NCBI RefSeq assembly: GCF_023156235.1
Contig: NZ_JAKZAI010000001.1
Location: 1 to 64,000, forward strand
Source: Marinobacter goseongensis
GTDB lineage: Bacteria; Pseudomonadota; Gammaproteobacteria; Pseudomonadales; Oleiphilaceae
DNA length: 64,000 nt
Reading direction: 5' to 3'
In this document: positions 36,459-45,056 of the stretch, one piece after another
Layout: every line of letters begins with the position of its first letter
Position numbering within the stretch: the first letter of the stretch is position 1
Translations under genes and position numbers: made by a program
The notes under the pieces: model-generated
The model's database searches: none
Told to the model about the DNA's origin: nothing
The model's input: only the letters and a program-made list of their open reading frames with translations

Positions 36459-38906
36459 TCAGGAGGGGGTCGGTGCGCCAACCGCCTGAGTACCTTGTTT
36501 GTGAGTCGGCCCGGCGCGACCCAGCCTGAGTGCATTCAACACCACGACCAGTGAGCTCAGCGACATGCCGATGGCGGCCAGCCAGGGTGGCACCATACCC
36601 GCCGCCGCCAGGGGCAGGGCCAGCACATTGTAACCCAGTGCCCACCCCATGTTCTGGCGAATGATTCGCCGTGTCTGGCGACTGGTTTCCATGGCGTTGA
36701 CCAGATGAAGCAGCTGGCCATTGAGCAGAACCGCGTCGGCTTTCAACTGGGTCAGGTCGGCTGCGGTGCCCATCGCAACGGATATGCCAGCGCCTGCCAT
36801 GGAGGGCAGGTCGTTCAGGCCATCCCCCACCATCATCACCTTGCGGCCCTCGGCAGTGAGCCGCTCTAGCACCGCCAGCTTGTCTTCAGGCGATGCCTGT
36901 CCGATAGCCTCGTCTACGCCAAGGCGGCGGGCGATCTGTTCCACATGCCCGGAGCGATCGCCGCTGAGCAGAAGCGTCCTGATTCCGGCTTCTCTCAGCC
37001 GGTTTACGGTTTCCCGAGCATCGGCCCGGGGCTCGTCGTCCAGGGAAAAGCGTGCCAGCCATTCCTCGCTCGTGGCCAGCCAGATTTCCATGCCCGGACC
37101 GTTGGTCCCGGCGGGCATAGCGGCTGAGGTGTGCTCGCCAACAAAGGCACTGTGGCCGATGAACACGGGTTTACCCTTCCAGTACCCGGAGAGCCCACCA
37201 CCCAGATGGTTGGTAACCTCCGTCACGGTGTGGCCTGGTACATCATGGAATACTTTTGCAATCGGGTGCTCCGAGTGTTTTTCCAGCCCGGCGGCCAGGC
37301 GGCGGCAGTCAGATCCGCTCAGGCTGCCGGTCACATCGGTTTCGATCAGGCTCAGCTCGCCGCGGGTCAGGGTGCCGGTCTTGTCAAAGACCACCGTATC
37401 GACGTCGTTCAGGGACTCCAGGGTATGGCCCCGGGTGGGTAGGAAACCCAGACGGCGGAGCCGGACGGTGGCCGACGTGATCGCAGTAGGCGTTGCCAGT
37501 GATAATGCACAGGGACAGGTAACGACCAGAACCGACAGGGTGATGTCGAAGGCGTTGTCGGCGCCGGCCAGCCACCAGCCGATCCACACCAGCGGGGTGA
37601 GAATCAGCACGCGACTGACGAAGGTGCCGGCGATGCGGTCTGCCATGCGGGCGACAGGGGGCTTCTCGGCCTGAACCCGGTCGAGTATCCGCAGGATGCC
37701 GGACAGCCGCGTCTGGGCCCCCGCCTGGTGCACCCGGATGTCCAGGGGGTTCTCGCCGTTCACGCTGCCGGCGTGCACGGCATCGCCCGGGTGGCGGGTT
37801 TCGGGCAGGTATTCTCCGGTTAGCGCGGCTTCGTTGAGGGTAGAGTGCCCGCTGGTAATGAGGCCGTCCACCGGCAGGGTTTCTCCTGGTCGAACACGCA
37901 CAATGTCGCCCGGTTTCAGCTCGTGTGTGGCCACTATATCTGACTGTCCTGCCACGATGCGGGTCGCAACGCCGGGCTGAAATCCGGCGAGGGCGTTGCC
38001 GGTCAGGCCGGCCCGGTATCGGGCCTGCATTTCTATGTACCGCCCCAGTAACAGGAAAAAGGTGAACATGCACACCGACTCGAAATAGACTTCATCGCCG
38101 CCGACCACCGTGACCCAGGCGCTCGCGCTGTAGGCCAGTCCGATGGCAATGGCAACGGGCACGTCCATGGTCAGGTGCCGGCTGCGAAAATCGCGGAGGG
38201 CGTTGCGAAAGAATGGTCGGGCACTGAACAGCACCACGGGGGTGGCGACCAGCAGGCTGAACCAGCGGAAGAAAGTGATAAAGTCCGCAGACAGTTCGCT
38301 GATCAGCTCGAAATACAAGGGAAAGGCCAGCATCATGCTCTGCACGGTGCCGATCCCGGCTACGGCGAGCCGAATCAGGGTGGTGCGGTGTTCGGCCTTG
38401 AGTGCCTGTTCGGCGTCGTCCGCCTGATAAGGGCGGACGCGATACCCCAGTTCATGGATGGCGATCAGCAGATCGCTCAGTGCGGCGTGCTCTGCAGACC
38501 AGAGCAAGCGGGCCCTCTGGGTGCTGTGGTTGACGGAGAAGGACTGCACCCCTGGCTGTCTTGCCATGTGGTTTTCCAGCAGCCAGATGCAGGCCGCGCA
38601 GGTAATGCCTTCAATCAGAAGCAGGGCCTCCTGGCCTCCCTTGACCGCGGCAACAAACGTGGACTGCACCAGCGGGTGATCGAGCTCACGAATCCGGTCG
38701 CGTTCGATGTCAGTCAGTTGTTTCGGTGTGGCCGCGGGCTCAGTGCGGTACTGGTAGAAACCGGTCAAACCTTCGGCGCGAATGGTTTCGCACACCGCTT
38801 TACAGCCCTGGCAGCAAAAACGCCGGGCTTCGCCGTCAAGCTCCAGGGTAATCGGTGGCTCGCCGTCGGCCGGTTCACCACAGTGAAAACAGGGCAGGGC
38901 GCTCAC
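36459..38906 (-). CDS. ccoI: Copper-transporting P1B-type ATPase CcoI (FixI)
   Basis: 815-residue inner-membrane pump that supplies copper for cbb3 oxidase maturation. An N-terminal Cys-rich motif (CFHCG, CCQGCKAVC) precedes a heavy-metal-associated domain with GITCAACIW. The transport helix has TCPCALS. The phosphorylation site is DKTGTLT and the hinge is GDGLND. The N-terminal Cys cluster plus CPC is the FixI/CtpA subtype, distinct from CopA. It lies between ccoH and ccoS. Confidence 0.95.
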   Translation of the reverse strand: MSALPCFHCGEPADGEPPITLELDGEARRFCCQGCKAVCETIRAEGLTGFYQYRTEPAATPKQLTDIERDRIRELDHPLVQSTFVAAVKGGQEALLLIEGITCAACIWLLENHMARQPGVQSFSVNHSTQRARLLWSAEHAALSDLLIAIHELGYRVRPYQADDAEQALKAEHRTTLIRLAVAGIGTVQSMMLAFPLYFELISELSADFITFFRWFSLLVATPVVLFSARPFFRNALRDFRSRHLTMDVPVAIAIGLAYSASAWVTVVGGDEVYFESVCMFTFFLLLGRYIEMQARYRAGLTGNALAGFQPGVATRIVAGQSDIVATHELKPGDIVRVRPGETLPVDGLITSGHSTLNEAALTGEYLPETRHPGDAVHAGSVNGENPLDIRVHQAGAQTRLSGILRILDRVQAEKPPVARMADRIAGTFVSRVLILTPLVWIGWWLAGADNAFDITLSVLVVTCPCALSLATPTAITSATVRLRRLGFLPTRGHTLESLNDVDTVVFDKTGTLTRGELSLIETDVTGSLSGSDCRRLAAGLEKHSEHPIAKVFHDVPGHTVTEVTNHLGGGLSGYWKGKPVFIGHSAFVGEHTSAAMPAGTNGPGMEIWLATSEEWLARFSLDDEPRADARETVNRLREAGIRTLLLSGDRSGHVEQIARRLGVDEAIGQASPEDKLAVLERLTAEGRKVMMVGDGLNDLPSMAGAGISVAMGTAADLTQLKADAVLLNGQLLHLVNAMETSRQTRRIIRQNMGWALGYNVLALPLAAAGMVPPWLAAIGMSLSSLVVVLNALRLGRAGPTHKQGTQAVGAPTPS

Positions 38907-38911
38907 TCGAT

Positions 38912-39415
38912 TCAGCGGCTTGCCTTGCCAACCTGGATCGCATCGTCGGAGGGTAACGACGTCTCACCTTTCAGGCGCCAGTCATTCTCCGGGCTGCGCA
39001 GGTCGAAATACCAGCGACCACTGACGTCCTGATTGAGCGTCGCGCGGTAGGTATTCTCTCCGGTGCGCTTGAACTGAACCGTCTGATCTTTGTCCGCGAT
39101 GGTGGGGTGGAACAGGTTGAGGATCAGGTAGGGGTAATTCACCTGCCCGGCGTCGCTGGTCAGCGACAGGCGGACGTCGCGGTCAGAAAACGCAAACTCA
39201 CCGTGCAGGCCCAGATCCTTGGCTTTCTGGTCCCGGGCGATCTGCATGTTGATGCCGCGCCCCTGCTTGGAGTAGTCATCGGTGACCATGTCGTTGTCTG
39301 TGTTCATCGCCACTGTGATGGCAATGGTGCACCAGGTGATGGAGGCCAGCGGAAAGGCCAGCAGGAACCAGAGCCAGGGCTGGCGGTACCAGGGTTTAAC
39401 GGCTTCATCATTCAT
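38912..39415 (-). CDS. ccoH: FixH family protein CcoH
   Basis: 167 residues. One N-terminal transmembrane helix (PWLWFLLAFPLASITWCTIAITVAM) with a periplasmic beta-rich domain containing GRWYFDLRSPENDWRL. FixH/CcoH stays attached to the cbb3 complex and stabilises its assembly. It is 5 bases upstream of ccoI. Confidence 0.92.
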   Translation of the reverse strand: MNDEAVKPWYRQPWLWFLLAFPLASITWCTIAITVAMNTDNDMVTDDYSKQGRGINMQIARDQKAKDLGLHGEFAFSDRDVRLSLTSDAGQVNYPYLILNLFHPTIADKDQTVQFKRTGENTYRATLNQDVSGRWYFDLRSPENDWRLKGETSLPSDDAIQVGKASR

Positions 39416-39462
39416 AACAGCAATCTCTCAGACAGGGTCGTTTCCGCATGGTGGCGGTCAGG

Positions 39463-40893
39463 CTAGCGGTTAGGACCGACAAAACGGCTTTCGGTTTCAA
39501 GAATCAGGGATTCATCGCTTTCGGAACTGATCTGGAAACGGATCGTGTTGTTGCTCTGGGTGATGATCTCCGGATCCACGTCCACCACTGTCGGCAAGGA
39601 GCGATTCTCACCGCTGACGACGGTTACGGTGGTGTCGGTCAGCACTCTCATGCCTTCCATACCCGAAACGGCAATGCTGAAGGTGTGCGGCACCTCCGCC
39701 ATGTTGGCGATTTTCAGGGTGTAGGTGTTTTCTATGCGACCATCGCCATTGAAGTTGAACAGCGCGCCGCGATCTCGCAGGACATCCAGCTGGGCCGGCA
39801 CGCGGGTGGCGAGCACGAAGACGATGGCACCGATCATGATCGCCAGTACAGCGCCGTATCCGAAGGTACGGGGGCGCAGCAGTTTTGAGGGTTTGCCCTC
39901 AAGCTCATTTTCGGTGGTGTAACGGATCAGCCCCCTGGGGTACTCCATCTTGTCCATGATCTCATCGCAGGCATCAATGCACAGTGCACACCCGATGCAC
40001 TCGTACTGTAGACCATCGCGGATATCGATACCGGTAGGGCACACCTGAACACACTGGCCGCAGTCAATGCAGTCGCCGAGGCCCAGGTCTGCCGGGTTCG
40101 CATCCTTTCGGCGGCCACCCCGGGGTTCGCCACGATTGGGGTCGTAGGAAACCACCCGGGTATCGGGATCAAACATCACCGACTGGAAGCGGGCATAGGG
40201 GCACATGTACAGACAGACCTGCTCGCGCATCCAGCCCGCGTTCAGGTAGGTGGCAACGGTGAAAAAGCCTACCCAAAAGAAGGCCCAGCCATTGGCCTGA
40301 AGGGTGAAAAGGTCAGCCAGCAGCTCGCGAATCGGATAAAAATAACCGACGAACGTCAGGCCCGTCGCGAGGGCGATCAGAAGCCACGCGGTGTGCTTGA
40401 GGGATTTCTTGATCACTTTCTGCGACGAGCGCGGGGCCTTGTCCAGCTTCATGCGCTGGTTGCGGCTGCCCTCGATACGTTCTTCCACCCACATGAAAAT
40501 GAACGTCCACACGGTTTGCGGGCAGGTGTAGCCGCACCAGACCCGGCCAAACAGGGTGGTAATAAAGAACAGGCCAAAGGCGCTGATGATCAGCATCCCC
40601 GAGAGCAGAAAGAAATCCTTCGGGTAGAAGGTGGTGCCATACAGATGAAACTCCCGGGCCGGGAGGTCGAAGTGGATGAGGGGCTGACCGTCCAGGGTGA
40701 GCCAGACGAACAGGAAGTACATGCCCATCAGCAACAACAGGCTGACGTTACGGATACGCTGAAAGAAGCCTTCGACTTCTTTCACATAGATTTTCTTGCG
40801 GCTGGCGTAAAGCTCGACGGTTCCGGATTTGTTGTTTTTGTCGGAGGGGTCAGAGGATGGGTCAACCTGTTTGACCGGAATCTCGCTGCTCAT
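39463..40893 (-). CDS. ccoG: cbb3 oxidase accessory protein CcoG (FixG/RdxA)
   Basis: 476-residue membrane iron-sulfur protein. About five helices carry a two-cluster ferredoxin domain (CIDCGQCVQVCPTGIDI and CIGCALCIDACDE), plus two extra Cys pairs (CGYTCPQT, CLYMCPYARFQ). An Ig-like periplasmic domain forms the last 120 residues. CcoG reduces Cu2+ to Cu+ for cbb3 assembly in Rhodobacter. GGGAGG precedes the ATG. A 125-base gap with hairpins separates it from ccoP. Confidence 0.95.
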   Translation of the reverse strand: MSSEIPVKQVDPSSDPSDKNNKSGTVELYASRKKIYVKEVEGFFQRIRNVSLLLLMGMYFLFVWLTLDGQPLIHFDLPAREFHLYGTTFYPKDFFLLSGMLIISAFGLFFITTLFGRVWCGYTCPQTVWTFIFMWVEERIEGSRNQRMKLDKAPRSSQKVIKKSLKHTAWLLIALATGLTFVGYFYPIRELLADLFTLQANGWAFFWVGFFTVATYLNAGWMREQVCLYMCPYARFQSVMFDPDTRVVSYDPNRGEPRGGRRKDANPADLGLGDCIDCGQCVQVCPTGIDIRDGLQYECIGCALCIDACDEIMDKMEYPRGLIRYTTENELEGKPSKLLRPRTFGYGAVLAIMIGAIVFVLATRVPAQLDVLRDRGALFNFNGDGRIENTYTLKIANMAEVPHTFSIAVSGMEGMRVLTDTTVTVVSGENRSLPTVVDVDPEIITQSNNTIRFQISSESDESLILETESRFVGPNR

Positions 40894-40990
40894 CGTTTCC
40901 TCCCGATGAAAATTAGCCCACGGCGTGATCCGGGGGCTTCAGATCTTCTCAAGCCTGTGCCCGCACGCAGACACAGGGTTGAGCAGACCA

Positions 40991-41012
40991 GGCCGGAACC
41001 GGGGTTCCGGCC
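40991..41012 (-). terminator. Stable hairpin just after ccoP
   Basis: GGCCGGAACC pairs with GGTTCCGGCC around a two-base centre, starting 6 bases after the ccoP stop, without a T run. A second stem (CCTGTG/CACAGG) follows at about 40953-40979. Likely a partial terminator or 3' stabiliser separating the abundant structural mRNA from assembly genes. Confidence 0.45.
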
Positions 41013-41018
41013 GGACAC

Positions 41019-41909
41019 TCAGTTGGACAGACTGTAAACGTAGGCCGCCAGAATCTGGATCTGGTCGTCGGAGAGACGATCGCTCTGGGCCGGCATCTGG
41101 TTTTGCCGACCGTTGACCACCGTGTCACGAATCCAGTCGTAAGTTGAGCCATACAGCCAGATATTGTCCGTCAGGTTGGGTGCGCCCAGCGCCTGGTTAC
41201 CCTTGCCGTCCGCACCGTGGCAGGCTACACAGCCCTGAGCGAACACGGCTTCGCCGGCTTTTGCAGCCTCCGCGTCTTTCTCGCGACCGCTGTAGGCCAG
41301 TACGAAGTTGACCACCTGATCGACCTGCTCGTTGGTCATGTTCGGCATGGTGCCCTTGGCCGGCATGGCGCCGTTACGACCCTGGTGCAGTGTCGTCAGG
41401 ATGTTGTCAGGCGCGCCCCCGTAAAGCCAGTCGTTGTCGGTCAGGTTCGGGAAACCGAGTGACCCACGCCCGGCAGAGCCGTGACATACCGCGCAGTTGT
41501 TGGCAAACAGCCGCTGACCCATTTTCATGGCATCTTCGTTTTCGGCCAGTTCCGGTACCGGGGTGTCGCCGTAGCGGGCGTAGAGCTCGCTGTAACGGGC
41601 ATCCGCTTTCTGAACTTCCGCTTCCCACTGGTTGGTAGAGCTCCAGCCAAGCAGACCCTGGAAGTTACCCAGGCCGGGGTACAGTGCCAGGTAGCCGAGG
41701 GCAAAAATGCACGTGGCGATGAAAAGATAGAACCACCACTTGGGAAGTGGGTTATCAAGCTCTTCAATACCATCGAAGGAATGGCCCGTGGTCCGGTCTG
41801 TTTCGGTGTCGGTGGTCTGGCCCTTGCGTGTTGCCATTAGCAGCCACCAGCAACCGAAAATAGTACCGAGCACGATCACGCTGATCCAGATGCTCCAGAA
41901 GGTACTCAT
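41019..41909 (-). CDS. ccoP: cbb3-type cytochrome c oxidase subunit III (diheme) CcoP
   Basis: 296 residues. Two N-terminal transmembrane helices (about 4-24 and 58-78), then two periplasmic c-type heme domains with CAVCH and CVACH. Each is followed by a distal Met region (GTMPNM, NQMPAQ). CcoP passes electrons from soluble cytochrome c to CcoO/CcoN. Its start overlaps the ccoQ stop by four bases. Confidence 0.96.
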   Translation of the reverse strand: MSTFWSIWISVIVLGTIFGCWWLLMATRKGQTTDTETDRTTGHSFDGIEELDNPLPKWWFYLFIATCIFALGYLALYPGLGNFQGLLGWSSTNQWEAEVQKADARYSELYARYGDTPVPELAENEDAMKMGQRLFANNCAVCHGSAGRGSLGFPNLTDNDWLYGGAPDNILTTLHQGRNGAMPAKGTMPNMTNEQVDQVVNFVLAYSGREKDAEAAKAGEAVFAQGCVACHGADGKGNQALGAPNLTDNIWLYGSTYDWIRDTVVNGRQNQMPAQSDRLSDDQIQILAAYVYSLSN

Positions 41910-42091
41910 TGCTTTTTCTCCGTTTTTTCCTGTTCAAGAGTACGCTTTTCCACTTCGTCGTCGTCGAAGGGCAAGTGGGCCGCCTCGTCGTTCGCTTTCT
42001 TGCGGTGGGCGCTGTACGCCCACCAGACGATGCCGAGAAACATCGCCATGATGACAAGGGTGTGAATGCCGCGTAACTCGTTCAAATCCAT
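41906..42091 (-). CDS. ccoQ: cbb3 oxidase subunit CcoQ
   Basis: 61 residues from ATG 42091 (MDLNELRGIHT). A GTG at 42100, overlapping the ccoO stop as GTGA, would add three residues and is also plausible. One transmembrane helix (LVIMAMFLGIVWWAYSA) precedes a charged tail. CcoQ stabilises the complex. It is packed between ccoO and ccoP in the usual N-O-Q-P order. Confidence 0.92.
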   Translation of the reverse strand: MDLNELRGIHTLVIMAMFLGIVWWAYSAHRKKANDEAAHLPFDDDEVEKRTLEQEKTEKKQ

Positions 42092-42096
42092 CGGGA

Positions 42097-42705
42097 TCAC
42101 CGTTTCTCAGAAATCACTGTGCCCAGCTGTTGCAGGTAGGCCACCAGCGCTTCGATTTCGAATTTGCCCTCAACTTCCGCAGCTGCCTCGGCAATCTGCT
42201 CGTCGGTATAGGGCACGCCCAGTGTTTGCAGTGTCTTCATTTTTGCTTCTGTGTCCGTGTGGTCCACCCGGTCCTCGAACAGCCAGGGGAAAGCCGGCAT
42301 GTTGGACTCGGGCACAACGCTGCGCGGATCGTACAGGTGCTGGCGCTGCCAGGCGTCGGAATAACGACCGCCGACACGGGCGAGATCCGGACCGGTACGC
42401 TTGGAGCCCCACAGGAACGGGCGCTCATAAACGAACTCACCCGCAACAGAGTAGTGGCCGTAGCGCTCGGTTTCCGCACGGAACGGACGGATCTGCTGGG
42501 TGTGGCACACGTGGCAGCCTTCGCGGATATAAATATCGCGACCTTCCAGCTCCAGCGCCGACAGCGGCTCAAGGCCCGCAACCGGCTCGTTGGTATCCTT
42601 ACTGAAGAACAGCGGCACAACTTCGGCCAGAAACCCGCCACTGATGGTGAGGATGATCAGCACGATCATCAGGCCCAGGTTTTTCTCGACAATTTCGTGT
42701 TTCAT
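42097..42705 (-). CDS. ccoO: cbb3-type cytochrome c oxidase subunit II (monoheme) CcoO
   Basis: 202 residues. One N-terminal transmembrane anchor ([21 protein letters not shown]), then a periplasmic monoheme domain with [15 protein letters not shown] and the distal-Met region [10 protein letters not shown]. It lies 15 bases after ccoN on the same transcript. Confidence 0.97.
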   Translation of the reverse strand: MKHEIVEKNLGLMIVLIILTISGGFLAEVVPLFFSKDTNEPVAGLEPLSALELEGRDIYIREGCHVCHTQQIRPFRAETERYGHYSVAGEFVYERPFLWGSKRTGPDLARVGGRYSDAWQRQHLYDPRSVVPESNMPAFPWLFEDRVDHTDTEAKMKTLQTLGVPYTDEQIAEAAAEVEGKFEIEALVAYLQQLGTVISEKR

Positions 42706-42720
42706 CTTGATTCTCTCCCG

Positions 42721-44151
42721 TTACGCCGGCTGTGCCGCTGCGCTGTCAACTGCCACAGCATCTTTCTGGCGAACGGTCATGTAGGTGTTGTAAGCCATGA
42801 CCAGCATGCCTGTGAGGAAAATCGCACCGCCGATGAAGCGAACAAAGTAACCGGGCCAGGAAGCTTCCAGTGCCTCAACAAAACTGTAGGTCAGCGTGCC
42901 GTCCTGGTTGACTGCGCGCCACATAAGGCCCTGCATGATGCCGTTGACCCACATCGCAACGATATACAGTACGGTGCCAACGGTGGCCAGCCAGAAGTGG
43001 ACGTTGATCAGGCTGGTGCTGTACATGGCGGGTACGCCCCACAGCTTCGGCACCAGGTGGTAGATGGCGCCAATACTGATCATGGCTACCCAGCCCAGCG
43101 CACCTGAGTGCACGTGGCCAATGGTCCAGTCGGTGTTGTGCGACAGCGCGTTGACGGTCTTGATCGCCATCATCGGACCCTCGAAGGTGGACATGCCGTA
43201 GAACGACAGGGACACCACCAGGAAACGCAGAATTGGATCGGTGCGCAGTTTGTGCCATGCGCCGGACAGCGTCATCATGCCGTTGATCATGCCGCCCCAG
43301 GACGGTGCCAGCAGAATCAGCGACATCACCATGCCGGCCGTCTGAGCCCAATCAGGCAGGGCGCTATAGTGCAGGTGGTGACCACCGGCCCATACGTAGG
43401 TGGCGATCAGCGCCCAGAAGTGGACGATCGACAGGCGGTAGGAGTAAACCGGACGGTTAGCCTGCTTGGGAACGAAGTAGTACATCATGCCCAGGAAGCC
43501 GGCGGTGAGGAAGAAGCCTACGGCGTTGTGGCCATACCACCATTGCATCATGGCGTCAGTGACACCGGCGTACGCGGAGTAGGACTTGAACGCGGTGGCT
43601 GGCAGCGCAAGGTTGTTACCGATGTGCAGCACCGCGACGGTCAGAATGAACGCGCCGTAAAACCAGTTTGCAACGTAGATGTGCGGCGTGCTGCGTTTGG
43701 TGACGGTTCCGAAGAATACCAGAGCATACGTAACCCACACGACGGCAATGGCAATATCGATTGGCCACTCGAGCTCGGCATATTCTTTTGTTGAAGTAAG
43801 ACCCATTGGCAGGGTAATGATGGCGGCTACCATAACGGCCTGCCAGCCCCAGAACGTAAACGCCGCCAGGCTGTCCGAAATCAGGCGGGCCTGACAGGTG
43901 CGCTGTACAACGTAATAAGAGGTGGCGAAGAGAGCAGAGCCACCGAACCCGAAGATGACCAGGTTGGTGTGCAGCGGTCTCAGCCGACCGAAGTGAGTCC
44001 AGGAGAAGTCAAGGTTCATTGACGGCCAAACAAGTTGGGATGCGATTAGCACACCCATGCCCATGCCAACAATGCCCCAGACCAACGTCATGATGGCGAA
44101 CTGTCGCACCACCTTGTAGTTGTATGTCAGGTTTGCATTTACTGTGCTCAT
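42721..44151 (-). CDS. ccoN: cbb3-type cytochrome c oxidase subunit I CcoN
   Basis: 476-residue catalytic subunit with 12 transmembrane helices. It binds heme b and the heme b3-CuB centre that reduces oxygen and pumps protons. Histidine ligands are visible in [12 protein letters not shown] (heme b), GHNAVGF (CuB region), [10 protein letters not shown] (CuB His pair) and VHSGALGW (heme b3/b). The high oxygen affinity of this oxidase class suits microaerobic growth. It heads ccoNOQP and has an FNR/ANR-type promoter. Confidence 0.98.
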   Translation of the reverse strand: MSTVNANLTYNYKVVRQFAIMTLVWGIVGMGMGVLIASQLVWPSMNLDFSWTHFGRLRPLHTNLVIFGFGGSALFATSYYVVQRTCQARLISDSLAAFTFWGWQAVMVAAIITLPMGLTSTKEYAELEWPIDIAIAVVWVTYALVFFGTVTKRSTPHIYVANWFYGAFILTVAVLHIGNNLALPATAFKSYSAYAGVTDAMMQWWYGHNAVGFFLTAGFLGMMYYFVPKQANRPVYSYRLSIVHFWALIATYVWAGGHHLHYSALPDWAQTAGMVMSLILLAPSWGGMINGMMTLSGAWHKLRTDPILRFLVVSLSFYGMSTFEGPMMAIKTVNALSHNTDWTIGHVHSGALGWVAMISIGAIYHLVPKLWGVPAMYSTSLINVHFWLATVGTVLYIVAMWVNGIMQGLMWRAVNQDGTLTYSFVEALEASWPGYFVRFIGGAIFLTGMLVMAYNTYMTVRQKDAVAVDSAAAQPA

Positions 44152-44193
44152 AGCCTTACCAATGGGTTTAGAGTGGGGAAATATGCGGGCGCA

Positions 44194-44199
44194 AGTATG
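44194..44199 (-). promoter_or_regulatory. -10 box of the ccoN promoter
   Basis: CATACT on the minus strand places the transcription start near 44187, giving a 36-base leader. No -35 box is needed in a class II FNR promoter. Confidence 0.6.
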
Positions 44200-44221
44200 G
44201 AGAAACCATAAACGCTTTGCA

Positions 44222-44235
44222 ATGACTCAGGTCAA
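44222..44235 (-). promoter_or_regulatory. FNR/ANR box upstream of ccoN
   Basis: TTGACCTGAGTCAT on the minus strand matches TTGAY-N4-RTCAA at 9 of 10 positions. Its centre (44228.5) is exactly 41.5 bp from the predicted start at 44187, the class II activator position. Confidence 0.8.
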
Positions 44236-44297
44236 CTCCTGAGGTGCGTCAAAGGCGCCCAAATCAGCAACATGGAGCGTAAATGGACGACCGGTTT

Positions 44298-44325
44298 TTG
44301 CCGCTTTTGTATGGGTGATTATACT
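44298..44325 (+). promoter_or_regulatory. Promoter of the alpha/beta hydrolase gene
   Basis: TTGCCG (44298-44303), 16-bp spacer, TATACT (44320-44325), about 55 bases before the ATG at 44386. Confidence 0.5.
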
Positions 44326-44385
44326 GTGCCGCTTTGGCGATCCTGCCCCCCAATAGTAGAAGTACATAGTCCACAGGTGAAATGC

Positions 44386-45045
44386 ATGGCGTTATTTACT
44401 GAAAATGGTAATAAACCCGATGGGCCGGTGCTGTTGTTGGCACATGGCGCCGGGGCACCGGCAGACTCGCCGTTCATGAACGGACTGACCGGATTCCTGG
44501 CTCAGAGCGGTGTGACCACGGTGCGATTCGAGTTTCCCTACATGCAAAAACGCCGGGAAGACGGCAAAAAACGCCCCCCCGATCGGCAGCCGGCATTGTT
44601 GCTGAGCTTTGGGCAGATGATCGACCATCTGTCGGCGGGATCGCTGGCCCACCGACCACTGTTTATCGGTGGTAAATCAATGGGCGGGCGCATGGCCAGC
44701 CTGTTAGGCGCTGAGCCCACGTTGACCGGCCGCTTTCGGGGAGTGGTGTGTTTCGGCTACCCCTTCCACCCGCCCGGGAAGCCGGACCGCTGGCGTACCG
44801 GGCATTTCGGTGACCTCTGGTGCCCGCAGCTGGTGGTTCAGGGTACCCGCGATCCTTTTGGCAAACGCGAGGAGGTCAGCGCACGGATACCCCCGTGCGC
44901 ATTGGTTGACATAGCCTGGCTGGAGGGTGGCGATCATGATTTCAAGCCACTGGCGCGGCAGGTCGAGAGCCACTCGCAGCTGCTGCAGAGGGCCGCGCAG
45001 TCGGCATCCGCCTTCATGCACGGGAAACCCGGGGCAGAGCATTGA
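44386..45045 (+). CDS. Alpha/beta hydrolase of the KANL3/Tex30 family
   Basis: 219 residues. Early LLLAHGAGAPADSPF gives the oxyanion-hole HGAG. The nucleophile is the Ser of GGKSMGGRMAS. An acid lies in QGTRDPFG and the catalytic His in LEGGDHDFKP. The fold and order match the bacterial KANL3/Tex30-like dienelactone-hydrolase relatives, whose natural substrates are unknown. I start at ATG 44386 with AGGTGA upstream; the open frame extends 38 codons further but includes the promoter. Confidence 0.85.
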   Translation: MALFTENGNKPDGPVLLLAHGAGAPADSPFMNGLTGFLAQSGVTTVRFEFPYMQKRREDGKKRPPDRQPALLLSFGQMIDHLSAGSLAHRPLFIGGKSMGGRMASLLGAEPTLTGRFRGVVCFGYPFHPPGKPDRWRTGHFGDLWCPQLVVQGTRDPFGKREEVSARIPPCALVDIAWLEGGDHDFKPLARQVESHSQLLQRAAQSASAFMHGKPGAEH

Positions 45046-45056
45046 ACGTTACCGGG

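Noticed and set aside
40894..40990. An FNR box for ccoG (TTGAGAAGATCTGA region)
   Set aside because: Only the left half matches. The right half lacks ATCAA.
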